Shown here piece by piece: positions 11,160 to 23,461 of a DNA stretch of 64,000 nucleotides (within the stretch, counting starts at the first letter, position 1; each line of letters starts with the position of its first letter). Position numbers and translations under genes: made by a program. The stretch covers positions 22,787,097-22,851,096 of the forward strand of contig NC_077242.1 of assembly GCF_947179165.1 (NCBI RefSeq). Direction: 5' to 3'. Under the pieces are notes generated by a model. It had not been told where the DNA came from. It was given only the letters and a program-made list of their open reading frames with translations, and searched no databases. The DNA comes from Solanum dulcamara. Lineage: Eukaryota; Streptophyta; Magnoliopsida; Solanales; Solanaceae.

Positions 11160-11994
11160 CTACAGATTGGTAAGAGTAGTCCCATGGATAAAAACACTTA
11201 AGAGGAGTATGGTTATTCGTACCAAAAATTTTACATGACTTAGTGTTGTTCCTTTCCTTATTTCCACTTGAAAAACTTTGATTACGCTGAGAAACTGGTC
11301 ATTGTTCATCAGGCTCAAAACCTCCCCCTCTAGAGTTGAAATTATTGTTTCCTCTTTTCTGTGAGTAGTTTCCTCTTCCGCTAATCCTTTGGGTAGAGAA
11401 TTCCATGTTATGTTTCTGTTTTGGTGCTTATTCTTCATCCTACCTCATATAAAAACCCATAAAAGCATTAACAAATTGGTTAAGGGAGGAATATGGTGTC
11501 TTACCTAGCATGACATTTCTGAAGGTCTTGTACTTGAGACCTAAACCTCTAGCAAAATTGATTACTTTCCTATGTTCATCCAAAGGCTTGTAAATGGCTT
11601 CAAAGCCATCACATATGCCTTTGAATTCCATAATGCATTCATCAATCTTCATATTTCCTAGCCTAACACTTTGTAGTTGTTGTTTAAGCTGAACTTTGTT
11701 GCTTGAAGATAGGCTTCTTCCAAGCATTCCCACATCTCCTAGGCAGATAAGCAATCCACAATCAGGTACATTCTTTCTTCTGTCAAGATGCCTGAGATCC
11801 AACTCCTTACCAATACAATTTTCTCCTCCCAGTCATCAGTGCTGCCACTATCTTCTATATTTTTCTCAATAGTAGTGGTTATAGCTTTCTCAACCGCCTA
11901 TCTAGTAGAACAACTACTTTTAGTTGGATCTTTACCCATGATGAGATAAGTTAATCTTATCTTCTAAATCAACTACATTATTTGTGTTCTCCAT
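11160..11994 (-). pseudogene. Ty1/copia gag remnant
   Basis: The probable start is ATG at 11994-11992 (MENTNNVVDLEDKINL), soon followed by stops. The best block, 11802-11440, fits the UBN2/Gag copia family: LSSSNKVQLKQQLQSVRLG, then KIDECIMEFKGICDGFEAIYK, RGLGLKYKTF, and PYSSLNQFVNAF. After a frameshift, 11438-11160 ends in a damaged CCHC knuckle whose second Cys reads as Phe (CKIFGTNNHTPLKC). The PBS at 12146-12157 lies upstream on the minus strand, as expected for a 5' gag. Confidence 0.8.
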
Positions 11995-12145
11995 ATGAGA
12001 TAGTTTGTTGGGTTAAGTCTAATGGAACAAGCTGCAATAAGATGTTGACAGGAAGAAGTGGACATGGTATTGGTAGGGGGAGATATTGCAGTTGGATGTA
12101 TGGTTATTTTAATATACAATATTTAAAGAGCGGAACAGATTATAT

Positions 12146-12157
12146 GCTTTGATACCA
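12146..12157 (-). other. Primer-binding site of the minus-strand copia
   Basis: The minus strand reads TGGTATCAAAGC, one base from the tRNA-iMet consensus TGGTATCAGAGC. It directly abuts the LTR end (12158 onward), which reads ...TTCTACA on the minus strand. This fixes the orientation and the 5' end of the copia host element. Confidence 0.85.
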
Positions 12158-12289
12158 TGTAGAATGGTCACCTAAGAAATAAGAGAAATCAAAGATTGTA
12201 TTAATGATGAATAATCGAGTACATGCTCGTTTATATAGGAGAGAGTTTCTAGAGTCCTAGACTAGCTAAACCTAGAGTTATACTACAAC
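12158..12289 (-). mobile_element. Copia 5' LTR, inner part
   Basis: The inner portion of the copia 5' LTR, adjacent to the PBS. It contains a TATA-like GTTTATATAG on the plus strand and breaks off where the 20-kb non-coding array begins. The outer part is found at 32297-32482. The two parts sum to about 318 bp, a normal copia LTR length. ACAAC at 12285-12289 recurs at 32292-32296 and is the candidate target duplication of the array. Confidence 0.75.
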
Positions 12290-14876
12290 TATACAAAACT
12301 AATATTTTACCCCTTCCGTCAGTTACCCCCGAGTCATTTTAGATTGGGTATGAAAAATTAATTTTTGAACATCTTGTGAGAAATTGAGATTTTTTTAGAG
12401 AAATGAGTTTTAAAGGCTTAAGTTTTCAAATTTTGAGTTTCAGAGTCATTTGGAGTTTCGAGTCTCGTAAGGAAATTCGTCAATTCCATCAGTTTTAGAA
12501 TGTGTAAATTGTTCTAGGAGAGTTTTCGAAATTAGAGTTGGAGTTGAAACATGGATTTTAGGTCCCAAGTTGGAAATTAAGTTAAAATTTGATCCAAGTT
12601 TAACTTTGGTCAACATTTGGGGTTCTAGAGCTCGGATTAGATTTCTGATGGTTTCATTTTATCCATAAGGTGATTTTAATGTTTGAATGACCTTCATCAT
12701 AATTTTTAAAGGTCCCGAGATCATTTTGGTATTTTGGAGACCTAAGTTAGTCTATTTACGACTTTTTAAGTTTTGAGTCAAAGAGACCTCGAACTCGAAT
12801 TCTGATGGTTCCACTGAGTCCAAAATGTTGAATTTAGTAGGGTGACATATAAATTTTCTGTACTTGGGATTCAGAACGAATCCCGAGGGTCCAATAAGAG
12901 AATTTTCTACGTTTGTAATTGCTAATATCAATTGTTTGTGCCACCTTGTTTGTGTTCGTGGCTCTCCATCTGCATTCGCAAAGAATTTTCTTCTAACTTC
13001 TGAGAAGGGGTTGCATTCACAGAGCTCTGGTCTGGTGACCTCCGCATTCGCGGGTGGTTGGTCGCATTCGCGAAGGCAAAAAATGGCCTGAACAGTGTTT
13101 TAAACCCTATTTAGAGAATTAGACCCCATTACACCATTGTTGGACCTTGGGGAGCACGGGAGGGATAAATTTCGAGAGATTTTTGAGATGAATCATTGGG
13201 ATAAGTTCTTTTATCATGATTTCATCATTTTTCATTGATAATTTATGATTTTAACTCGAATTTGGGGAGTTCAAATTGTGTAATTGGGAGTTTGTCAAGA
13301 ACATGAAATTTTTGGTAAATTGATGATTGTGAGCTCAATTTAAGCCCAAATTTAATTCCGTTTTCACCAATAGATTCCAAATAATTCAAGGGTTATTTCA
13401 TGTAAAAATTTCACATTTTCTATTTGTTTTCAAAATCGGGTATTTTGGGTCAAATTCGGCCCAGTTTTCAAAAAACTTAATTTGGGTATCATTAGACCCG
13501 TGTTCTCATTAGAATTATATATTAGAAGAGATTATATTGATTCAGAACATTGGCGTAAGGATAAAGCTCAAATTCTAGAGTAGTTCGAGGTTGAAATCGA
13601 GGCAAGTGAATTTTTAAACCTATTCTTAAGATTGCAGGATCATGTATTCGTGTCTTATGTATTGATGATGGATAGGAAGTAGTTTTAAGAACTGATTGAT
13701 ATTCAATTAAACTTGATGATAATAATGGGATAATAAATAGATAGTTGAGATGAGTTAGCATATCATGTTCGATATGATCAAACCTTGGGCTTGTTGTGGA
13801 TATCTGGTTATATTTATATACTTTTGTTATGTTATGAAGCATGATTGTGAAATTTAGATAAGGGTAATTGTCTAAATATTGTGAATTACTGGATATTGAC
13901 TCATTATGTGATCATGGACTATATGTTATTATATGTGAATATTCATTATGTATTCACTCATGACTTGTGCATATAATTATCTGCTATGGCTAAGGAAATG
14001 ATATGAGTGAGCTATTGGATATCTTAGTGGCTAATGTCTCTACCGGCGTGGTTATTGGCCGAGGTCTTTTTCGGTGAATATAATGGCCGAGGTCTTTTTC
14101 GGTAGATATTATAATCGAGGTCTTTTTCGGCAGATTCGTGGTCCATGTGAGTCCCCCATGGGTTCGGGTCCGAAATGATCAGTGGATGTGTATCATTAGT
14201 ACAGACATGTATCACGATATGTGATATTGCATTGTATTTCATTGTGTCATATATCTTTTGCCATTGTGGATGATTTTTCTCGTTATATTCCCTGATCTGT
14301 ATTATTTATTGTGCTGATTTGCTTGCGAATCGAATCGTATTGTTGTTTAATGTTATTAGAACTATTAGACTAGGCTTCTTTCTATGCAGCTTATAATCTG
14401 GGGTGGGATGGTGTAACAGGACTACGTGTATTTTACTAGCTTGTTTAGTCTTAGGTGTTTACTTGTTGGGTACTACATTGTTGGTACTCACTCCTTGCTA
14501 ACTACACTTGTGTAGGTTTTGAGCTCGAACAGTGACCCTGTTGTCTTTCGTTCATCTGAAGCTTACTAGAGGAGACTTGGGAGGTAATTATTGATGCAGG
14601 CGATCTTTTTAGTTCCTCTTTACTTTTGGTTTGTTCTATTTGAGAGATAGAGTTTTGAGATTCGTAATTATTTCAGTATCTATATATTTAGAGGCTTGTA
14701 TTTATAACAACCAGTATATGGGGGATTTTATATTTCACTAAGTTTCGTCTTTATCTATATTTATCAATCTAAAATTGTCTTCCGTTTTTATCTTCCACAT
14801 TTATGATTTGGGTTTAGTCTGACTTTTCCAGTGGAAAAAGATAAGTGCCATCACACCTATATTTTGGATAATGATA
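12290..14876 (+). mobile_element. First LTR (A) of a three-LTR non-coding array
   Basis: Homologous end to end with LTR B (19024-23461) and LTR C (27615-32291), apart from their insertions. The first 25-35 bases, which should read TGTAACGACCC..., are missing; it opens at the position of ACAAAATAATCATTTTACCCC-like sequence in B. It ends near 14876, followed by a decayed PBS. A CpG-rich GCATTCGCG module lies at 12960-13080 and 28-bp repeats at 14057-14130. ORFs on either strand (for example 13842-13522) have no family match. Confidence 0.85.
14057..14130 (+). repeat. 28-bp tandem repeats with CCGA...TCGG inverted ends
   Basis: Three copies of a motif built on CCGAGGTCTTTTTCGG, spaced exactly 28 bp (CGAGG at 14060, 14088, 14116). 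The motif can form a short stem of CCGA with TCGG. Counterparts with drifted spacing occur at about 22605-22710 in LTR B and 31440-31545 in LTR C, so the array predates the duplication of the LTRs. Confidence 0.75.
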
Positions 14877-17800
14877 AAATTATATCAGATCCCTAGGTTC
14901 ATAGGTCTCACGTGTACAAGCCAAGTCTAAGTAGAGTTTCAAGGATCAATAAGAAGACGTCTGTACTTATCTTTGAGAGGCTATGAAGACTGTTAGGAAA
15001 TATCTTCACTTCTTGATTCTCTATAGTGCGTCCTTGTTTTGATACAATTCTTATCATTTCACTCTGTCCTCTTTCTTATAGTGATGACTCATGTTTGGTC
15101 CTATGTAAGAGTAATGAAGGTGTCATCGCTTGGTTATAGTATCAGATCTGGCATTGAGGCAGAAGTAATATAATTTGAGGAAGGATGTGTGGTCAGACTT
15201 GGAATGCTCTGTGACTCAAAAGAGATGAGTAAGGTTTTGGTTCAATGTAATGTTTCGAGATTATGGCATTGAAAGATGAACCATTGTCAAGAGACTTCAT
15301 GAACATCTCATCCTGTCTGGTTAGTTATTCAACAATAAAAAATAGCATTGATATGGCTTATTTAACATCTAAAGTGGTTTGACAGTAAAGGGTGGTATAA
15401 TTAGGAGAATGAGTATGCAGTAAGTACTGTGACTTTGGGGAATACAGACTGTGAAACTCATCATAAAAGGATAGATTGCATGGTGTATGATGATGATGAT
15501 GTTACGTCAACCGGGATCAAAATTTCCACGACAATTTTATAGAGTGGGTGTACATCAAAAAGGATTACGAATAGTCAACTGTCATGGTACCTATGTTTAC
15601 TTGGGTGAAGGTATGGGCTGTGTTGCTTCTGCTATCAACCTGGCTTGTGGAATGGTAAATTTTGCTTTCAACTAGAGACTGAAATGATTTGGTAATGTTT
15701 TGTGTCTATTTAATAGGTATAAATGTGTGGATTATTAGAGTATGGCCTTCTCAGTCAATATGATATGATATAGTAGTGGATCTAGTAGATATTTACGGTG
15801 TGGTACTAGTGATTCACGGAAACAAAGGGATCTATGGAGATATCAGTTATTTGACCTATTTGGGTAACGAGGTTTTGATATTGCATTCTCAGTGTAGAAA
15901 TTAAGCAGTTGTTAATATGAATGCTTAGAGTATGCATTATTTATAATGAAAGTTATAGTTGTGGTTTGAGTGAATCGGTCCTGTTCTCTCTCTTTGGCAA
16001 GGTGCGGCATTTGAATTGATATGGTTAAATTAGGGACTGGTGACAATTCATGATAAGCCAAAAGGAGTAGACTCATATTGAAGAGACAAGTTTATGGGTA
16101 TGGAAAGTTTAAACGAGTACACCTATGCGAAGGAAACTTGGTATACCAAGGAGAAAGTATGTATGAGAAATGATTAATTCATGGGATTCGACTATACTAT
16201 GAGATTAAGGTATCACGTCGATGATAGTATTAACTTCGTGATAATGGCAAGAGATGTTAAGCATGGTACTGAAAGAGTTTGAGATAGACTATGATTTAGG
16301 CGCCACTATGTGGTAATGGTTTTCGATTAATGGTGTCTAGTATGATAATAACAACTTGTGAATATCTAAGGTTGTGGCTGCCACTACTCGATGAGTAGTG
16401 TTGTTATTTTATATGAAAGTTGGTATTGTGCATTAAAAATCACTCGATCAAATTGATAAGAGTCTCAACTTATAATGGGAGAATCAGTGGAATCTAGTTT
16501 GGCCTTCGGAATTAGGCGAGGACAAGAACACTTACTCTGATCAAAAAGTTTAAGGATTTAACTTTAGGGATGTTGGAGATTTGGGTTTGAAAAATATGTG
16601 ATTTCATTCATCTTGTTTTGGTCATGGGAATAGTACCTGATGTTCATAAGATGAGTTGACAATTCGTCAAGGTTGGAGTCCATGGACACTCAGCTCAAGT
16701 GCCGTGGTAAGTTCTATAGTGATTTCAAGTTGACGACTAGCACAGTTTGGGTTCCTAATGAGAGACGTGGTAAGATTGACGTATAGGTTTTTAATGATAA
16801 GCTAAGGTATGTGGGAGCATAAAATATTCAAGGTATAGGCTAATGTTGATTGAGAAGGGGATTGATTTACACAATTTGAATTAGAATTCAGGTTTGCGCA
16901 TCATAAGTCTACATTCATGGTGGTTGGTTTTGTGAAGGTATGAATTGGCAAGGGAAGGAAGGATTGATTGTTGAGCAGTTTGAAGAAATTGAGCATGATT
17001 CAAGTTGTGGAGTTTATTACTCTCGGTACTAAAAGAGTTCAATGAATTCTTCATTTGTGAAGTTTGATTTAAGGTAACGGGCACTATGATGTGGATGTTT
17101 GGCCAAGAAATAATAATGATAAATGAGTTAAGAAAAGAAATATGAGTTTGGCGCATCAAAGAGTTCAAGCATTTGGTATTGGGTCATGGGTATGAGTTAA
17201 AAGTTTGAATTTTTTGGCAGTATTGCATAGTGGGTACAAGCTAAGAAATGTGAAGAAATAAGACCTTAGGTGTAGATCCGTAGGTTCAAAGTTGAAGGTT
17301 GTATGGGTTTTTTCCTCTGTGTTAAGATATGATAATACAAGGTGGGATGGTTAAGCACAAATGTATGATGGGTCATCAACGACTTTTTGAAGGTTTGGTT
17401 TGGTTTTAGATTGGGTAAAAGACAGTAAGGTATCATAGATTTTATGTTTGATGTGGGGCTGAATTTCTCAAATTATGATATGCGACTTATGAATGCACTA
17501 CAGAGCGAGATATAGTTTTGTATGCTCATTAAGGCTCTCAAGTGGGATTATTACTACTCTGTTGATGGGATTACACAAACTACAGCGAGGCATTCCATGG
17601 GTCATGTGTTCTTAGTATACAAAATTATTAGGGTGATCAAGGGTTCCTCTAGGTTTTGGAATCAAGTACATAATGGTTGAATAATAGTTGGATATGGGTA
17701 AGTGAAAGATTATGTGAAATAATAGTGAGCATGACTCAATAGTTTTATCTTTATGGGAAGTTCTAGGAGATTTGGAATTAGGATTATCCATATTGGGTGG

Positions 17801-19023
17801 GACTCATACCTGTCATAGGATGCTTATATGGAAGGAGAGAGGTCCATGATTCAAAATTTTGGACACAACAATGTGTTTCTATAAGGACCTAGATACTAGT
17901 GACGGTTGGACAAGTAAAGTAACTCGCCGGTGTGATCATGATGTTCTGATAGTATTAGAAGTGTTGGCTTAGTGGAGTACTATAAAGGGTATGTCAAAGT
18001 TGGTAAATGGAGTATGTCTATGATTGTTTTGAGACCGGGCAGGGTGATGGTGAAGTCAGATGAATACGGATACGTGCTATGGACATTATGAAAGAAATAT
18101 CTTGCGTTATTCGACTTTGGATCGATACACTCTAATGCGACTACCTATTTTATTTCATATATGAATTGGAGTATGATTCTTTGTCCATGCCCATTCTTGT
18201 TTTCACTTCCTTGGATAGATTCCTAGTGGTGGACCAGAATTACCGATCCATGCTCTTCTTATAGAGTAAGCAAAAATTTGATCAGTTTATATATGGCAGT
18301 TTGGGCGTTGCCTTGAAGCGGTTGAAAGTTTTCTAAAAGTTTGTAGTGATTGGCAGTCTTATTGTACACCTTGTCATCGAGTTCGTGTTTCGGATATATA
18401 TAAATTGAATCTAAGGAGTTGATTACAACCACAACTACTTGTTTGGTATGTTTGATGGTGTTGTTTGAGGTTTTGTGTGCTTAGAGGTACTTCTCGCTAG
18501 ATGGGCGCTTGACAATTTTGTTTTTTGGGTTAGATGAATCCGATTTATCCCTTGATGAGTAACCGATGTCTATGGATCAGGTTGGTATAACCCTACTTAT
18601 GGAATGAATTGGTTGTGAGAATGGAGTTCTCCTAGGATCGGTAACGGTTCATGTGTTAGAGAGGTAGGATGGCTGATTCAGGCCCACCCCAGATTTTAGC
18701 AGGTATTGGTTTAGTAGTTCTCTCATGGTTAAGTAATGGAGAATTTGTACTGATGGTTATGCGGTGATTTTTAGGAGTTTGATTCATATTTTCTTAATGA
18801 GTTAGTCCGTTATTTGGAATTACACCTGACTGGTAGATCCGCCAAAATTTGATTTAAAAGTTCTGTTTGGTAGTGAGTTATGATGATATGGTCTAAGGGT
18901 GAGTTCACTTGGGAAGGAAAATACCAAACATGTAAGTTATGCCTCAGACTCTTGGTAGCATCAAATATTCTTCTTTCTTCTACTTTATGTTTGAGAATGA
19001 ACATAGTTTTTAGTGATGAATGA
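14877..19023 (+). mobile_element. First non-coding internal region of the array
   Basis: A 4147-bp internal domain collinear with 23462-27614. It begins with a mutated PBS (TATATCAGATCC near 14882) and a leader (CTAGGTTCATAGGTC, then GTACTTATCTTTGAGAGGCTATG) that also resembles the leader of the chromovirus at 45439-45540. It ends ATGAACATAGTTTTTAGTGATGAATGA just before TGTAACGACCC, the 3' tail form seen before the chromovirus LTR at 62856. Between them no gag or pol motif can be read in any frame; the longest openings are about 95 codons. This fits a LARD-type non-autonomous element. Confidence 0.8.
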
Positions 19024-22000
19024 TGTAACGACCCTAAAAGCCTTTTTTTACAAAATAATCATTTTACCCCTCCCGTCAGTTGCCCCAATCATTTTAGATT
19101 GGGTTTGAAAATTGATTTTTGGAAATATTGTGAATTGTTGAGGTTTTGCTAGAAAAATGAGTTTTAAAGGCTTAAGTTGTCAAATTTTGAGTTTCGGAGT
19201 CATTTGGAGTTTCGAGTCTCAGAATGGAACTCCATAGATTCTACCAGTTCTGGAATGTGAAAATTGGTTTAGGAGAGTTGTCAAAATAAGAGTTGGAGTT
19301 GAAATATGGATTTTAGGTCCCAAGTTGGAAATTGAGTTAAAATTTGATCCAAGTTTGACTTTGGTCAATATTTGGGTTGCTCGAATTAGATTTCTGATGG
19401 TTTGGTTGGTTCCAGGAGGTGATTTTAATGCAAGAATGAGCTTTCTAATAATTTTTGGAGGTCCCTAGCTCATTTTTAGTATTTTGGAGGCCTAAGTTCG
19501 TTTAGTTGTGACTTTTCAAACTTTGGGTCAAGGAGACCTCAAATTCAAATTTTAACAATTCCACTAAGTCTGGAACATCAAATTTAGTAGGGTGAAATAT
19601 AAAGTTTGGGTACTCATATTCATGTCACGACCCAAATGAGGGCCAAGCCGCGACACGGCGATCTGGATGCAAGGGACCCCAAGCATAAGACATCTTAGCA
19701 TATATTGCATTCATAAGATAAAGAATACGATAAACACAAGCGGAAGTAATAATCTCAAAGGTTATGGGACTAAGGGATAAAATCAACCAATCAACGTCCA
19801 CATGGAATACATCACATTATCGTCTAAAAATACTTGTAGATTAACCCTTGACGGGGGCTTGGGACAAGATCCTAGATCACCCTAACAATAGAAGAAAGTC
19901 AAAACAATAGTAACGTGAATAAAATTCATTTCCTTGATAGAATGAGGACTAACCAACTTCTTGAGAAATCTAGGGCAATCACTAGCCACAAATAGAATGA
20001 TCGCGAGTGTTGTCCGTCTACATTATGAAACAATACATGCAAAATATGTGTTGGTACATTTGAATGTACTAAGTATGTGAGGTATGCATGAACAAGTAAA
20101 AGAACATAATCAATATGCCATAAGATGCATGACCAATCATGATGAATATGAGTAAAGCTTAAAAGCACTTTAAAACATAAGAAGCTCTTGGTCAATGCAT
20201 ATTAAAAAAAACTTTATCGAAAACTCATAAATTGACATCTCATAACTTAACTTCAACTTGTGTGGGATAGGACCATTAACTCACAACTAATGTGAGCTAT
20301 TACATGGAATTCGATGACTCCTGCATGGAGATAGGCCGATGACTTCCTTTGATCATCATCATACTTCAACCTTAAAATCATAATCTCAACTTTAAATCAT
20401 TAAAAACCTTCATTGTAAATCATTGAACTCATGATCAACTCATAAACTCATATTTAACTCATAATCATAGCTAGAAAATAGCTTTATGCATGGGCATCTA
20501 TAACTCAACTTAAAATCATGTAATTTATTTGAGAATATGCATATAATGATCATTGATAACATCTAAAAATGGAATTCAATCAGCCAAATGTAAATCATCA
20601 AAACTCGGGTTCATATAAATTACAAATTGAATGAAAACTTTGAGAAACTTTGGGACTTCATGCATGGAAAAGACCCATGAATCAATCCCCACATATATTG
20701 TTTGAACTCACTAAGAATTGAAGAAGAACCTTGAAGAAATCTGGAAACCCTAGCTTGAATTTGGAGAGAAATCTTGAGAGACTTTGGCAGGTTCATTGAA
20801 CTAAACTTTGGAAAAGACATAATTACCCCTCATTAAACTTCTAATTTTTGAACCTAAGAACCTACTCCCGCGGGTCATCAAAAGGATGACGAGTCATCTA
20901 AATGACTCATTCTGCAGGTCTGAGAAAAGGTCTGAAAATCAAGTCTCTAAAGTTTGGGAATGGGTCAAGTTTACATCTCGTCAACTTGAAAATGAGTCGT
21001 TCCTGAGGCTCATCCTATAGGTCACAAAACCTGCAATATTTTAGGGTATTTGAAGTTTTGAGATGGGTGGTTTTTACGACCGTATGGTCTTTTATGACCA
21101 GTCCTGTCAAGTTGTCACCTTGGCCTTGGAGAAACTTTGAACAAGGCCTCTGAACTCTGGTTGACGAGGGATTTCTACGACCCTTCAATAGGATGACGAC
21201 TCGTCCTGTTGAGCCATAGAACCTCTCCTGAGGGCAACATCTATTTTTTCTTAAAGGGTCACTCTAAAAAACAAACTTTACGAGCTGTAGAGACTTGGGT
21301 CAGTTCAAGATTTCGAGACTTTTCTCCTAGGTTCAAACTTTTTGACTTCTGGGGTTTTACAATTTATAACTAATCTCGAGGGTCCAATATGAGAATTTGT
21401 TAAGTGTGTAATTTCTGATATCTGTTGCTGGTGCCACCTTCTTCGTATTCGTGGCACTCATTCCATATTTGCAGAGAGCTTTTTTGTTGACTTCCGCATT
21501 CGAGGAAAAGTGGTCACGTTCGTGGAGGATTGGTATGGAAACCTCCGTGTTCAGGGATGGTTGGTCGTATTTACAGAGGGTTGGGGGATTTCTTTTCACG
21601 TTCGTGTGTCATGAAGGCCGCATTCGCGAAGGAAAAAATGGCTGAACAATGTTTTAACCCCATTTTGAGAATTAGACCCCATTTTACCATTGTTAGACCT
21701 TGAGAGCTCGGTAGGGATGAGTTTTTAGATATTTTTGAAGGGAATCATTGGGGTAAGTTCTTTTACAATGATTTTATCATTTCCCATTGATAATTTCTGA
21801 TTGTAACTCGAATTTGGGGAGTTAAAATTGTGGAATTGGGAGTTTTTCAAGAACATGAAAATTTTGGTAAATTGATGATTGTGAGCTCGATTTAATCCCA
21901 AATTCAATTCCGTTTTCACCAATAGATTCCAAACTCTTCAAGGGTTTTTTCATGTAAAAATATTTGCATTTTCTATTCATTTTCAAAATCGGGTATTTTG

Positions 22001-23461
22001 GATCTAATTCGGCCCAATTTTCAAAAATGTTATTTTGGATATTATTAGACTTGTGTTCTCATTAGAATTTCATATTAAGAGAGGTTATCTTGATTCAGAA
22101 CATCGGCGTAAGGATAAATCTCAGATTACAGAGTAGTTTGGGGTTGAAATTGAGGCAAGTCAATTTTTAAACCTATTCTTAAAATTGTAGGATCATGTAT
22201 TCGTGTCTTATGTGTTGATGATGGATAGGAAGTGGTTTTAAAAACTGTTTGTTATTCAATTGAACTTGATGATAAAGAATGGGGTAATAAATGGAAAATT
22301 GAGATAAGTTAACATGTCGTGTTCGATATGATCGAACTTGGGCTTGTTGTGGATATCTTGATATATTTATATACTTTTTGTATGTTATGAATTATGATTG
22401 TGGAATTCTGATAAGGGTAATTGTCTAAATGTTGTGAATCACTAGATATTGACTAATTATGTGATCATGACTATATCAAATTATATGTGAATGTTTATTT
22501 TGTATTCACTCATTACTTGTGTATATGATTATCTACGATGGTTGAGGAAATGATATAAGTGAGATATTGGATTTGTTGGAGCCCAGATCTCTGTTGGTCG
22601 TGGTTTTTGGCCAAGATGTTTTCCGAATGCCAAGGTCTTTTCTGATAGATATTATGGCCGAGGTATTTTCTGATAGATATTATAGCCGAGGTCTCTTTCG
22701 ACAGATACATGGTCCATTTGAGGCCCCCATAGGTTCCGGCTGAGGTGATCAGTAGATGTGTATCATTAGGATAGACATGCATCATGATATGCGATATTTT
22801 ATTGCATTTTGTTGCATCATATATCTTTTGACATTGTGGACAATTTTACCATTAATATTCCCCTGATTTGTGTTATTGATTGTGCTGATTTGCTTATGAA
22901 TTGAATTGTACTATTATTGAGATATATGAATATTATGTTGTTGGAATTGTTAGACTGGGTGATTTTTGTGTAAGTTGTAGTCTGGAAGTTCGATGGTGTG
23001 TCAGGAGTACGTGTATTTTATTAGCTAGTTTAGTCTTAGTTGTTTACTTGCTGGGTATCGCATTGTTGGTACTCACTCCTTGATAACTACACTTGTGTAC
23101 ATCCTGAGCTTGGACAATGACCTTGTTATCTTTCGTTCCTCTGAGGCTTTCTAGAAGAGACTTGAGAGATAGATGTTGATGCAGGCGATTATTTTGTTTC
23201 CTCTTTACTTTTAATTTATTCTATTCGATAGACAGAGTCTTGAGACTTGTAATTATTTTAGTATCTCTATATTTATAGGCTTGTACATGTGACAACCAAT
23301 CCATAGGGGATTTTTTGGTTTACTAAGTTTTTTCTTTATCTATATTTATCTATCTAAAACTGTCTTTCACTTTTAACTTTCCTGTTTATGATTTGGGTTT
23401 AGGCTAACTTGTCCTGTGGGAAAGGATAAGTACCATCATGCTCGTATTTTGAGTCATAAAA
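19024..23461 (+). mobile_element. Middle LTR (B) of the array, split by a solo LTR
   Basis: Starts TGTAACGACCC, the best-preserved start of the three LTRs. It ends near 23461 in the sequence GAGTCATAAAA, where LTR C has GAGTCGTGACA. It is interrupted by 19623-21361; without that insertion and its duplication it is about 2.69 kb, the same as LTR C without its own insertion. It acts both as 3' LTR of the first internal region and 5' LTR of the second. Confidence 0.85.
19623..21361 (-). mobile_element. Minus-strand solo LTR (1739 bp) inside LTR B
   Basis: Plus-strand limits are TGTCACGACCC and GGGGTTTTACA. Read on the minus strand the LTR starts TGTAAAACCCC and ends GGGTCGTGACA. The flanks are ATTCA (19618-19622) and ATTTA (21362-21366), a 5-bp duplication with one transition. 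LTR B sequence continues on both sides. The LTR is non-coding; minus-strand openings at 20195-19926 and 20820-20620 match nothing. Its family has no other copy in the window. Confidence 0.85.

Noticed and set aside
13522..13842. 106-codon minus-strand ORF in LTR A
   Set aside because: The matching segments of LTRs B and C have stops in this frame, so it is chance.
15487..15675. 62-codon ORF starting with five Met
   Set aside because: It is a GATGAT run in the non-coding internal region; the collinear second copy near 24070 does not keep the frame.
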